A program made the position numbers and the translations under genes. Of a stretch of DNA of 64,000 nt, positions 1 to 7,883 are shown in pieces (position 1 is the stretch's first letter; each line of letters opens with the position of its first letter). A model generated the notes under the pieces. That model had not been told where the DNA came from. It saw only the letters and a program-made list of their open reading frames with translations, and searched no databases. This DNA comes from Ascidiimonas meishanensis (GTDB lineage Bacteria; Bacteroidota; Bacteroidia; Flavobacteriales; Flavobacteriaceae). The stretch lies in NCBI RefSeq assembly GCF_037782385.1, contig NZ_JBBEXD010000007.1:62001-126000 (forward strand), in the 5' to 3' direction.

Positions 1-1
1 A

Positions 2-277
2 CTCAAACCAGGAGGTAAATTTGTTGTTTTAGAGACCTCAGTCCCTACTAAAACTCCCTTTAAACAAGGATATGGACTGTACACTGGAAAAATAATGCCT
101 GCTATCGGTAAATTGTTTTCCAAAGACCGTTCTGCGTATCAATATTTATCAGATTCTGCAGCAAATTTTCCTTATGGAGAAGCTTTCAACAATATTTTAC
201 GTAAAACAGGGTTTATTAATGTGGAAGATATTCCACAAACCTTTGGAGTGGCCACTATTTATGTTGCTTCAAAATAG
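2..277 (+). CDS. menG/ubiE: Demethylmenaquinone methyltransferase, C-terminal part
   Basis: This is the last 91 residues of a class I SAM-dependent methyltransferase; the frame is open to the window edge, so the start lies outside. The visible part begins with LKPGGKFVVLETS, the post-motif strand typical of UbiE/MenG. It continues through a YQYLSDS segment, the family signature 2 region, and ends GVATIYVASK. The enzyme methylates demethylmenaquinone to menaquinone, the respiratory quinone of Bacteroidota. PorT follows 17 bases downstream, an arrangement I know from other Flavobacteriaceae. The family assignment is secure; only the 5' part is missing. Confidence 0.9.
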   Translation, partial: LKPGGKFVVLETSVPTKTPFKQGYGLYTGKIMPAIGKLFSKDRSAYQYLSDSAANFPYGEAFNNILRKTGFINVEDIPQTFGVATIYVASK

Positions 278-294
278 TAAATGATTTCGCATTT

Positions 295-990
295 ATGAAA
301 AGACATTTGTTTTCGGTTCTTTTTGGTGTATTAATTACGTCAATGTCATATAGCCAGTTTAACGAGAATCCTGTACTCAATCTTGAAAACTTTGATAAGC
401 AGCGAGTACACTGGGGATATTTTCTTGGTTTTAATCAATACGATTTTAAATTTGATTATAACGAAAATACAGGGGATGTATTAGTAGCTAAAACAACAGG
501 GTTTAATGTAGGTCTTATAGGAAACCTTAGGCTTAATGAATATTTCGATCTAAGATTTGAACCAGGTTTATATTACACGCAGAGAGATCTTGGTTTTCCT
601 AATTTTACGGATGAGAGTGACTTTTTAAGAGAAGTGAGATCTACGTATATTCATTTCCCATTGTTGATTAAGGCGAGTACCAAAAGACTAGGCAATTTTA
701 AACCTTACATTGTAGGAGGGGTTTCTACTTCTATTAATTTGGGAAGTAATGAAGATAGTAGAGACGATAATAGTAATGGTACCTTTAGAATGAAACGCTC
801 TACGTATTATTACGAAATAGGTTTTGGTATTGACCTTTACCTATTTTATTTCAAATTTTCACCTTCTATAAGAGGTGTATTTGCTTTTAATAATGAGTTG
901 GTGCCAGATGCGGACCCTAATAGCCCTTGGACTTCCAATATTAATGGGATGTATAGTAGAGCATTATTTATCAATTTTACCTTTGAATAG
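295..990 (+). CDS. porT: Type IX secretion system protein PorT (porin-like barrel)
   Basis: A 231-residue outer-membrane beta-barrel protein. Residues 1-20 form a signal peptide (MKRHLFSVLFGVLITSMSYS, then Q). The segment NFDKQRVHWGYFLGFNQYDF is characteristic of PorT/SprT, needed for type IX secretion and gliding in Bacteroidota. Alternating aromatic strands follow, and the last residues (ALFINFTFE) look like a barrel-terminal strand ending in an aromatic residue. It lies just behind menG/ubiE and may share its transcript. Its 3' end overlaps the convergent methyltransferase gene by 14 bases. The alternative is a generic PorT-family barrel; the neighbourhood favours true PorT. Confidence 0.85.
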   Translation: MKRHLFSVLFGVLITSMSYSQFNENPVLNLENFDKQRVHWGYFLGFNQYDFKFDYNENTGDVLVAKTTGFNVGLIGNLRLNEYFDLRFEPGLYYTQRDLGFPNFTDESDFLREVRSTYIHFPLLIKASTKRLGNFKPYIVGGVSTSINLGSNEDSRDDNSNGTFRMKRSTYYYEIGFGIDLYLFYFKFSPSIRGVFAFNNELVPDADPNSPWTSNINGMYSRALFINFTFE

Positions 991-1714
991 TACTCCTTCT
1001 AAACTCACTTAAAATAACTGCGGCAGCAGTACTAACATTAAGGCTTTCTGTAGCCTGTATTTTGCCAAATCTTGGAATCGTTATTTTATGATCTAAAAGC
1101 GCATCTACAACAGAGGATATACCATTTGCTTCATTTCCTAAAACAAGCACCCCTTCTTTGGGTAAAGAAGTATTGTATATAGGAGTTCCTTCCATCACTG
1201 CACCAAACACAGGTAATTTTGTTTGTTTTAAAAAAACGTCTATTGATTCATATACGACATGAACCCTAATAAGCGAACCCATAGTTGCTTGTACTACCTT
1301 TGGGTTGTAGCAATCAACAGTATCTTTACTACAAACTAATTGTTCTACCCCAAACCAGTCGCATAATCTTATAATGGTGCCTAAGTTCCCTGGGTCTCTA
1401 ATACCATCTAATGCAACTATAAGACCGGTATTTACAATAGGGCTAGGTTTACGTATTTTAAAAACACCTAAAACTTTATTAGGGGTGGTTAATGCACTAA
1501 TTTTTTTTAAAGTTAACTCACTAACCAGCGTTTCATTCACTTGAAATTCATCTAAAATGCCTGCTTCGGATACGTATAACGATTCCAGTTCAAAAGAAGA
1601 ATTTAGAAATTCTTTTACCACTTTTAATCCTTCGGCAATAAAAAGACCGTATTTATAACGATACTTTTTTTGTTGAAGACTGGTCAATAATGTTCTCCGG
1701 TTTTTGCTAACCAT
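977..1714 (-). CDS. TrmH/SpoU-family RNA 2'-O-methyltransferase
   Basis: A SPOUT-class RNA ribose methyltransferase of about 245 residues. I take MVSKNRRTLLTSLQQKKYR as the N-terminus, because an upstream alternative start adds 19 residues with no family resemblance and runs into the divergent promoter. An N-terminal substrate-binding segment is followed by the three SpoU motifs: LDGIRDPGNLGTIIR (motif 1), LVLGNEANGIS (motif 2) and IPRFGKIQATESLNVSTAAA (motif 3, knot region). The target could be a 23S rRNA guanosine (RlmB-like) or another site; sequence alone does not decide. It is convergent with porT and divergent from the BamA-like gene, with a 48-base gap. Confidence 0.87.
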   Translation of the reverse strand: MVSKNRRTLLTSLQQKKYRYKYGLFIAEGLKVVKEFLNSSFELESLYVSEAGILDEFQVNETLVSELTLKKISALTTPNKVLGVFKIRKPSPIVNTGLIVALDGIRDPGNLGTIIRLCDWFGVEQLVCSKDTVDCYNPKVVQATMGSLIRVHVVYESIDVFLKQTKLPVFGAVMEGTPIYNTSLPKEGVLVLGNEANGISSVVDALLDHKITIPRFGKIQATESLNVSTAAAVILSEFRRSTIQR

Positions 1715-1724
1715 ACAAATAGTG

Positions 1725-1732
1725 TATTTTTG
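1725..1732 (+). promoter_or_regulatory. Bacteroidota -7 promoter element
   Basis: TATTTTTG matches TAnnTTTG and lies 31 bases upstream of the chosen start of the BamA-like gene. It covers the upstream TTG at 1730, so that codon cannot be the translation start if this promoter is used. Confidence 0.55.
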
Positions 1733-1762
1733 ATTCGGATTTTTAAATCTATAACATTCATC

Positions 1763-4315
1763 TTGAAACACCTCTTGGCAAAAATAGCTGTAATCTTTTT
1801 AATTATAAGCCTAACCGCCTGTAATGCTGTAAAACGAGTAAATGATGATGAATTATTGTTAACTCAGAATACGATTATTGTTAATGATGAAAAAATTAAA
1901 GATGATGATTTAAATAGTCTACTCTATCAAAAGCCTAACAGTAAAATTTTAGGAATACCTTTACGATTACATATTTATAATTTCGCAAAAAAAAATCCCG
2001 ATTCTTCTTTTCTAAATTGGCTTGCTAAAAATCCGAAACGTTTAAAAAGATTGGAAAATCGTTTTTCTGGCAAACAAGTGGTTCAGATGAAGCATTCTTT
2101 TTCAGGAATTAATAACTGGATTAAAGAAACCGGGGAAGCTCCAGTAGTAATAGACCCTAAAAAAGCAGAAAAATCAGCTAAAAGACTTAGGCTTTATTAT
2201 GAAAGTCGCGGATACCTTCAAAATGAAGCTGATTTTAAAATTGATAGTAGCAATCAGCATAAAAAAAAGAAGCGTGGCACCATTAATTATACCGTTAAAA
2301 CAGGTGACCCTTATTTTTTAGATAGCATTTCACATAATATTATCTCTAAAGACCTAGATTCTCTTTATAAATTGTATGAAAAAGAATCACTCATCAAAAA
2401 AGGAGATCAGTTTAATGTGCTCACGTTTGAAGCAGAACGCAATAGGCTGACCAATATTTTTGCTAATTCTGGTATTTATCGTTTTCAGCCAACTTCTATT
2501 AATTTTGACGTAAAGATAGATAGTACACCTGGCAGTAAAGATTATAAATTACCTATTACCCTACAAATAAGTAATTTTTTTGATAGGGTTGATGGGCAGT
2601 TAATTGAAAATGAATATAAGATACACACGGTAAAAAATGTAAATATTTATGCTGATTATAACTTCAATGAAAATAGAGATTCTTTAAAGTATCTAGACTT
2701 TGATAACTATAGAATTTTCTATAAAGATAAACTGAGATACAGACCGGAAACACTTACCAATGTAATGGCTATAGTTCCAGGAGATGTTTATAAGGAGAAG
2801 AACAGGATGGTTACAAATCAGCAAATTGGAAACCTGCGCACCTTTAAGTATCCAAACATAGAATATATTTATGCAGATACTACAGACAATCAATTAAATA
2901 CCAATATATACCTTACAGCAAGACCCCGTTTCTCTTTAGGATTTAATACAGATGTATCTCATTCAAACATTCAGGATTTTGGAGTTTCATTTAGTACGTC
3001 TCTTATTAGTAGAAATGTTTTTAGAGGCGCAGAAACATTAGAAGTAGCAGCAAGAGGAACTTTGGGTTCGTCTAGAGAAGCAAATAATTCTGAAGATAGA
3101 TTTTTCAATATTTCCGAAATAGGAGGTGATATTAGACTCAACTTCCCCCGCTTCTTTTTTCCTTTAAAAACAGAAAAGCTAATACCAAATTATATGCTTC
3201 CGGAGACGCGTATTTCAGTGGGTACCAGTATTCAAACTAATATTGGGTTAGACAAGCAAAGCTTCAACAATGTTTTACGGTATAGCTGGACGCCAGATCA
3301 GACAAAAAAGAATGTAATTGAATTGGTGAATATTCAATACATACGTAATGTAAATATTGATAACTTTTTTAATGTTTATGAAGATACTTACAACCGTTTA
3401 AATGAAATTGCAACAGAGGTAGGATACCCAGCAGGCGATAACTTAACGATCCCGGAAGAAACAAATCAGTTTATTACTGATGTCTTAAACAATAATGTTT
3501 CAGGAATTCCCGATGGTTCTGAAGACTTCAGAGATGTTTTAAATATTAGTGAACGCCAAGAAAGACTCACAGATAACAACCTTATTTTTGCCTCCAGTTT
3601 TACACACACCAGAAATAACAGAGTAAATTTTGAAGATAACAGTTTTTCTCAGTTTCGTTTAAAACTTGAATCCGCAGGAAACGTTCTTTCTGCTGCCTCA
3701 AAAATAATAGATTTTGATCAAGATGAAAGTGGAAACAACCTTGTTTTTGGAGTACAGTATTCACAATATATAAAAACAGAATTTGACTATGTTAAATATT
3801 GGGAACTAGGTAGTAAGAAAGAGGTACTCGCCTTTAGGAGTTTCTTTGGTTTTGCCATTCCCTTTGGAAACGCAAATAGTATCCCATTTTCACAAAGTTA
3901 TTTTGGAGGAGGTTCTAATGATAATCGTGCATGGGCTGCCTATGCCCTTGGTCCTGGCACTACTAGGAATTTTAATGATTTTAATGAAGCGAATCTTAAG
4001 CTGGCTTTCAATCTGGAGTATAGATTTAACATTTTCGGAAGCTTTAACGGTGCTTTTTTTGCTGATGCCGGAAACATCTGGAATGCCTTGGATAATGTTA
4101 CAGATGAAAAAGCAGTTTTTGAAGGGTTTTCATCTCTGGAAGAACTGGCATTAGGTACTGGTTTTGGACTGAGATACGATTTAAGCTTCTTTGTTATAAG
4201 ATTTGACACAGGCTTTAAAACATATAACCCAGCTAATGAGCTAGGCAAAAGATGGTTCAGAGAATATAATTTTGGAAGAGCTGTGTTTAATATTGGGATT
4301 AATTATCCTTTTTAA
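1763..4315 (+). CDS. BamA/TamA-family outer membrane protein with lipoprotein signal
   Basis: An 850-residue Omp85-superfamily protein. I choose the TTG at 1763 (reads MKHLLAKIAVIF) because it gives a short basic N-terminus and an LTAC lipobox, and because the upstream TTG lies in a -7 element. POTRA-like segments occupy roughly residues 25-370: a repeated pattern of YYESRGYL, NYTVKTGDPYFLDSI and NVNIYADYNF. The C-terminal barrel includes the FGGGSNDNRAWAAYALGPG loop, matching the conserved Omp85 loop-6 region, and the ending GINYPF has a terminal aromatic. Such proteins insert outer-membrane proteins. The lipid anchor on a barrel protein is typical of Bacteroidota homologues. A paralogue of the essential BamA is more likely than BamA itself. 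Confidence 0.85.
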   Translation: MKHLLAKIAVIFLIISLTACNAVKRVNDDELLLTQNTIIVNDEKIKDDDLNSLLYQKPNSKILGIPLRLHIYNFAKKNPDSSFLNWLAKNPKRLKRLENRFSGKQVVQMKHSFSGINNWIKETGEAPVVIDPKKAEKSAKRLRLYYESRGYLQNEADFKIDSSNQHKKKKRGTINYTVKTGDPYFLDSISHNIISKDLDSLYKLYEKESLIKKGDQFNVLTFEAERNRLTNIFANSGIYRFQPTSINFDVKIDSTPGSKDYKLPITLQISNFFDRVDGQLIENEYKIHTVKNVNIYADYNFNENRDSLKYLDFDNYRIFYKDKLRYRPETLTNVMAIVPGDVYKEKNRMVTNQQIGNLRTFKYPNIEYIYADTTDNQLNTNIYLTARPRFSLGFNTDVSHSNIQDFGVSFSTSLISRNVFRGAETLEVAARGTLGSSREANNSEDRFFNISEIGGDIRLNFPRFFFPLKTEKLIPNYMLPETRISVGTSIQTNIGLDKQSFNNVLRYSWTPDQTKKNVIELVNIQYIRNVNIDNFFNVYEDTYNRLNEIATEVGYPAGDNLTIPEETNQFITDVLNNNVSGIPDGSEDFRDVLNISERQERLTDNNLIFASSFTHTRNNRVNFEDNSFSQFRLKLESAGNVLSAASKIIDFDQDESGNNLVFGVQYSQYIKTEFDYVKYWELGSKKEVLAFRSFFGFAIPFGNANSIPFSQSYFGGGSNDNRAWAAYALGPGTTRNFNDFNEANLKLAFNLEYRFNIFGSFNGAFFADAGNIWNALDNVTDEKAVFEGFSSLEELALGTGFGLRYDLSFFVIRFDTGFKTYNPANELGKRWFREYNFGRAVFNIGINYPF

Positions 4316-4330
4316 GCATTATTATTTTAT

Positions 4331-4338
4331 TACTTTTG
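4331..4338 (+). promoter_or_regulatory. -7 promoter element of fbaA
   Basis: TACTTTTG fits TAnnTTTG and ends 25 bases before the fbaA ATG. No clear -33 TTG is seen at the usual distance. Confidence 0.55.
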
Positions 4339-4363
4339 TAAACTGTCAACTAACTAACATAAT

Positions 4364-5431
4364 ATGAGTCATAACATCAAGCCCGGTGTTGCCACCGGCA
4401 AAGAAGTACAAGAAATTTTTGCCTATGCAAAAGAGAAAGGTTTTGCCCTTCCCGCAGTAAATGTCATAGGATCTAACAGTATTAATGGAGTTTTAGAAAC
4501 CGCCGCTGAACTTAATGCTCCAGTAATTATTCAATTTTCTAATGGAGGAGCCCAATTTAACGCCGGTAAAGGTCTTAGTAATGAAGGTCAAAAAGCAGCC
4601 ATTCAAGGAGCAGTAGCAGGAGCTAAACATGTACATGAATTAGCAGAAGCTTATGGAGCTACCGTAATTTTGCATACAGATCACTGCGCAAAAAAATTAC
4701 TTCCTTGGATTGACGGTTTGCTAGATGCAAGTGAAAAACATTTTAAAGAAACCGGAAAGCCCCTTTTTAGTTCACATATGATTGATCTTTCTGAAGAACC
4801 TTTAGAAGAGAATATTGAAATATGTAAAACCTATCTTGAGCGAATGAGCAAAATGGGTATGACCCTAGAAATAGAATTAGGAATCACGGGAGGTGAAGAA
4901 GATGGCGTTGATAACTCTGATGTGGATAGCTCTAAATTGTATACGCAACCAGAAGAAGTTGGGTACTCATATGAGGAACTTAAAAAGGTGAGCGATCAAT
5001 TTACGGTAGCAGCTGCATTTGGAAATGTTCATGGTGTTTATAAACCAGGAAATGTAAAACTTACACCAAAAATTCTTAAAAATTCTCAGGACTATATCCA
5101 GAAAAAATACAATACCGGTTCTAATCCTGTTGATTTTGTTTTTCACGGAGGATCTGGTTCTACAGAGGCTGAAATTCAGGAAGCTATTGGATATGGTGTT
5201 ATAAAAATGAATATTGATACTGACTTACAATTTGCTTTTACAGAAGGAATTAGAGACTATATGATCAATAAAAAAGACTATGTTTCAACTCAAATTGGAA
5301 ACCCAGACGGTTCAGACGAACCCAATAAAAAGTATTACGATCCTAGAAAATGGCTTCGGGAAGGAGAGGTAACATTCAAAGCACGTTTGAAAAAAGCATT
5401 TGAAGACCTTAATAACGTGAATACACTTTAA
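4364..5431 (+). CDS. fbaA: Class II fructose-bisphosphate aldolase
   Basis: A 355-residue cytosolic zinc aldolase of glycolysis and gluconeogenesis that splits fructose-1,6-bisphosphate into dihydroxyacetone phosphate and glyceraldehyde-3-phosphate. The HTDHC motif at residues 104-108 carries the catalytic Asp and the first zinc His. Further zinc ligands lie in LEIELGITGGEEDG, NVHGVY and FHGGSGS, and the phosphate-binding INIDTDLQ-type segment reads KMNIDTDLQFAF. Full length for the longer class IIA (E. coli-like) form. It has its own -7 element and sits between the BamA-like gene and accD. Confidence 0.96.
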   Translation: MSHNIKPGVATGKEVQEIFAYAKEKGFALPAVNVIGSNSINGVLETAAELNAPVIIQFSNGGAQFNAGKGLSNEGQKAAIQGAVAGAKHVHELAEAYGATVILHTDHCAKKLLPWIDGLLDASEKHFKETGKPLFSSHMIDLSEEPLEENIEICKTYLERMSKMGMTLEIELGITGGEEDGVDNSDVDSSKLYTQPEEVGYSYEELKKVSDQFTVAAAFGNVHGVYKPGNVKLTPKILKNSQDYIQKKYNTGSNPVDFVFHGGSGSTEAEIQEAIGYGVIKMNIDTDLQFAFTEGIRDYMINKKDYVSTQIGNPDGSDEPNKKYYDPRKWLREGEVTFKARLKKAFEDLNNVNTL

Positions 5432-5519
5432 ATCATAAATTTAAATAAGTATTTCCAACGTTTTACATATCCTGCATAAGGAACCTATAGAATTATTGCG
5501 AAAATCAAATTTAAAATAA

Positions 5520-6377
5520 ATGGCCTGGTTTAAACGAACAGAAAAAGGAATCCAAACCTCAACAGAAGAGAAGAAAGACACCCCTAAAGGTTTATGGTAT
5601 AAATCGCCTACTGGTAAAGTGGTAGAAGCAGAGGAACTTGCAAAAAATTTTTATGTAAGTCCTGAAGACGACTATCATGTAAGAATAGGAAGTAAGGAAT
5701 ATTTTGAAATTATTTTTGACGATAATAAATTCAAAGAACTTGATGCCGGATTAACTTCAAAAGATCCATTGCGATTTGAAGACACTAAAAAGTATGCAGA
5801 TCGCCTTAAGCAAGCAAAAGAAAAAACAGGACTAAAAGATGCGGTTCGCGCAGCGGTAGGGAAATCTATGGGTAAAGAGCTGGTTATTGCTTGTATGGAT
5901 TTTACATTTATAGGAGGTTCTATGGGAAGTGTAGTGGGAGAAAAAATAGCAAGGGCTATAGACTACGCAATTCAAAAAAAGATCCCTTTTATGATGATCT
6001 CTAAATCTGGTGGCGCTAGAATGATGGAGGCAGCACTTTCCCTAATGCAGCTTGCCAAGACTTCTGCAAAACTTGCTCAATTATGTGATGCAGGTATTCC
6101 GTATATTTCTCTATGTACAGACCCTACTACGGGAGGTACAACTGCATCTTATGCGATGCTTGGAGATATTAATATTGCAGAACCAGGAGCACTTATTGGA
6201 TTTGCAGGACCAAGAGTTGTTAAAGAAGCTACGGGTAAAGAGTTGCCAGATGGGTTTCAAACTTCTGAATTTCTGTTAGAACATGGTTTTCTTGATTTCA
6301 TTGTGCATCGTAAAGAATTAAAAAAGAAAGTAAATTTATATATTGACTTGATTCTTAACAAAGAAGTAAGAACATAA
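5520..6377 (+). CDS. accD: Acetyl-CoA carboxylase carboxyltransferase subunit beta
   Basis: A 285-residue beta subunit of the carboxyltransferase that makes malonyl-CoA for fatty-acid synthesis. The crotonase-like core is intact: VIACMDFTFIGGSMGSVVGEK, SKSGGARMMEAALSLMQ, DPTTGGTTASYAMLGD and GFAGPRVVKEATG. The N-terminal zinc ribbon found in E. coli AccD is absent as a metal site. The positions of its two CxxC pairs read KSPTGK and VSPEDDYH, with no cysteine in roughly the first 120 residues. I recall the same loss in other flavobacterial AccD proteins, so this is probably a lineage trait and not damage. A strong terminator follows. Confidence 0.95.
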   Translation: MAWFKRTEKGIQTSTEEKKDTPKGLWYKSPTGKVVEAEELAKNFYVSPEDDYHVRIGSKEYFEIIFDDNKFKELDAGLTSKDPLRFEDTKKYADRLKQAKEKTGLKDAVRAAVGKSMGKELVIACMDFTFIGGSMGSVVGEKIARAIDYAIQKKIPFMMISKSGGARMMEAALSLMQLAKTSAKLAQLCDAGIPYISLCTDPTTGGTTASYAMLGDINIAEPGALIGFAGPRVVKEATGKELPDGFQTSEFLLEHGFLDFIVHRKELKKKVNLYIDLILNKEVRT

Positions 6378-6378
6378 A

Positions 6379-6409
6379 AAAAGCCCCGTCCATTAAACGG
6401 GGCTTTTTC
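6379..6409. terminator. Bidirectional intrinsic terminator
   Basis: AAAAAGCCCCGT pairs with ACGGGGCTTTTT around a 7-base loop, giving A- and T-tracts on both sides. It separates the convergent accD and lipoprotein genes and can serve both. Confidence 0.9.
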
Positions 6410-6412
6410 TTT

Positions 6413-7261
6413 TTAGTCTCTAAACCTTCGTAGGTTTATCTCTTTTGTTGTTCCATCTGGATAGGTAATTACCGCTTTATTATCACAGCTTCCATCTCCA
6501 AAATCTATGGTAGCCGCATTGCCGTTACGACTAATTTCTAATACTCCACTTACCAGGAAACGACATGCCAGCTCTCTTCTTAAAGCAGTTAGTACGGTTC
6601 TTTTCCAAGTGTTGCCTAACCTATTTGTGTAGGTAGCATTTCCTGTAATCAGAAATACATTATCTCCCCAAGTACCGGAACCGTATCCTTCAATCCATTC
6701 TCTAGTACGAGTGCCAATAAAAGATGCCGTGTCTCCGTTAGGCCAGGTAGCTCCAAATCTCGCTTCTGCTGTAGATTGAGGATTTCCATTTTCGTTAGAA
6801 CGCATACGGGTGATAGAAGAACTTCCTTCTACACTTACTCCATTAAAGACAAAGTTTTCCAAAGAAAATGTCAAGACTTTAGTCATCGCTTCCATGTCTT
6901 TAGAATAAGAGAGATAAATGGTGCCACTTACTACATTCCCATTTCTAAGTTCACAATTATCTGCAAACTCAATAGTTAATTCTTTGGTAGTGCTTGTGAT
7001 TACCCTTGTAATCGTTACACAGTCTGGCAAATAATCGGAAACATAATTGCTTCGGGAAAGCGTGGCAATTTCATCTGCTGCATAAACGTCTTCCACAACA
7101 CCGTTTACCTCTTCAGAAATGAGGTCTACCTCGTCCATTGCATTTAATTGTTCTTCAGAGATAACTTCATTATCATCTAATGTAACATCTTCATTGTTAC
7201 AACTTGTAAATACAAATACTGCTAACAACAGTAATTGTAGCTTTTTGAGTACTACTTTCAT
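6413..7261 (-). CDS. Hypothetical lipoprotein
   Basis: A 282-residue exported protein not recognised beyond its signal. Residues 1-21 are a lipoprotein signal (LLLLAVFVFTSC, lipidated Cys at 21), followed by an acidic, disordered-looking stretch (NNEDVTLDDNEVISEEQ). The rest looks beta-rich, with repeated polar strands such as GNVVSGTIYLSYS, GVLEISRNGNAATIDFGDG and a C-terminal AVITYPDGTTKEINL. Two pairs of cysteines may form disulfides. It resembles the many Bacteroidota surface or periplasmic lipoproteins of unknown role. Convergent with accD, divergent from rpsO; no clear -7 box was found. Confidence 0.75.
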   Translation of the reverse strand: MKVVLKKLQLLLLAVFVFTSCNNEDVTLDDNEVISEEQLNAMDEVDLISEEVNGVVEDVYAADEIATLSRSNYVSDYLPDCVTITRVITSTTKELTIEFADNCELRNGNVVSGTIYLSYSKDMEAMTKVLTFSLENFVFNGVSVEGSSSITRMRSNENGNPQSTAEARFGATWPNGDTASFIGTRTREWIEGYGSGTWGDNVFLITGNATYTNRLGNTWKRTVLTALRRELACRFLVSGVLEISRNGNAATIDFGDGSCDNKAVITYPDGTTKEINLRRFRD

Positions 7262-7363
7262 AATGTAAATGGTTTTAATGTTTGCTATTAAGACTCTTTA
7301 CTTTTAAAAAGGTTTAAAACGATATTAAAAAAATCTAATTCATAAAATTCATAAAATTATTTT

Positions 7364-7371
7364 TATATTTG
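7364..7371 (+). promoter_or_regulatory. -7 promoter element of rpsO
   Basis: TATATTTG matches TAnnTTTG, 54 bases before the rpsO ATG. It overlaps an upstream in-frame TTG at 7369, which argues against that codon as the start. Confidence 0.65.
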
Positions 7372-7425
7372 CACGCTGATAGAAAAACTATCAACATACA
7401 TAAAAATCATTTAAATAATATTGGC

Positions 7426-7695
7426 ATGTATCTTACAAAAGAAGTAAAGAAGGACATTTTCACAAAACATGGTGGTTCTGAGAGCAATACAGGTTCGGCA
7501 GAAGCACAAATTGCTTTATTCACGCATCGAATAAATCACCTTACAGAACACCTTAAAAAAAATCGTAAAGATTTTAATACAGAACGTTCTCTGGTAAAAC
7601 TAGTAGGTAAGAGAAGAAGCTTACTAGACTATCTTATAAAGAAAGATATTGTACGTTACCGTGAAATTATAAAAGAACTTGGACTTAGAAAGTAA
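7426..7695 (+). CDS. rpsO: 30S ribosomal protein S15
   Basis: An 89-residue ribosomal protein S15, which binds the central domain of 16S rRNA early in 30S assembly. The ATG at 7426 gives MYLTKEVKKDIFTKHGGSE, the normal family length and beginning. The diagnostic segment HRINHLTEHLKKNRKDF and the basic motif GKRRSLLDYL are present. Followed by a terminator and then pnp, the usual rpsO-pnp order. In E. coli both are autoregulated post-transcriptionally; the long leaders here (54 nt for rpsO, about 155 nt between terminator and pnp) leave room for that, but this is inference. Confidence 0.97.
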   Translation: MYLTKEVKKDIFTKHGGSESNTGSAEAQIALFTHRINHLTEHLKKNRKDFNTERSLVKLVGKRRSLLDYLIKKDIVRYREIIKELGLRK

Positions 7696-7700
7696 ATTAA

Positions 7701-7728
7701 AAAGAGGCTTCTTGCCTCTTTTTTTATA
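7701..7728 (+). terminator. rpsO intrinsic terminator
   Basis: AAAGAGGC pairs with GCCTCTTT around a 5-base loop and continues into a T-run, five bases after the rpsO stop codon. It suggests pnp is at least partly transcribed from its own promoter within 7730-7880, although I saw no exact TAnnTTTG there. Confidence 0.85.
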
Positions 7729-7883
7729 CAAATCAACGTATACTAAAGTTCAACAAAATTGAGTAAAGCTCAACATGAAAGCAGAAAGGCTTTCAGACTA
7801 AAAGCTGAATATATTGGTTTTTCATTGGGTCACAACAACTACAACAACACAACGCCCATTGTTTAATTAATTTAAAAAAATTT

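Noticed and set aside
1730..1762. Longer BamA-like N-terminus from the TTG at 1730
   Set aside because: The codon lies in the -7 element and the added residues spoil the lipoprotein signal.
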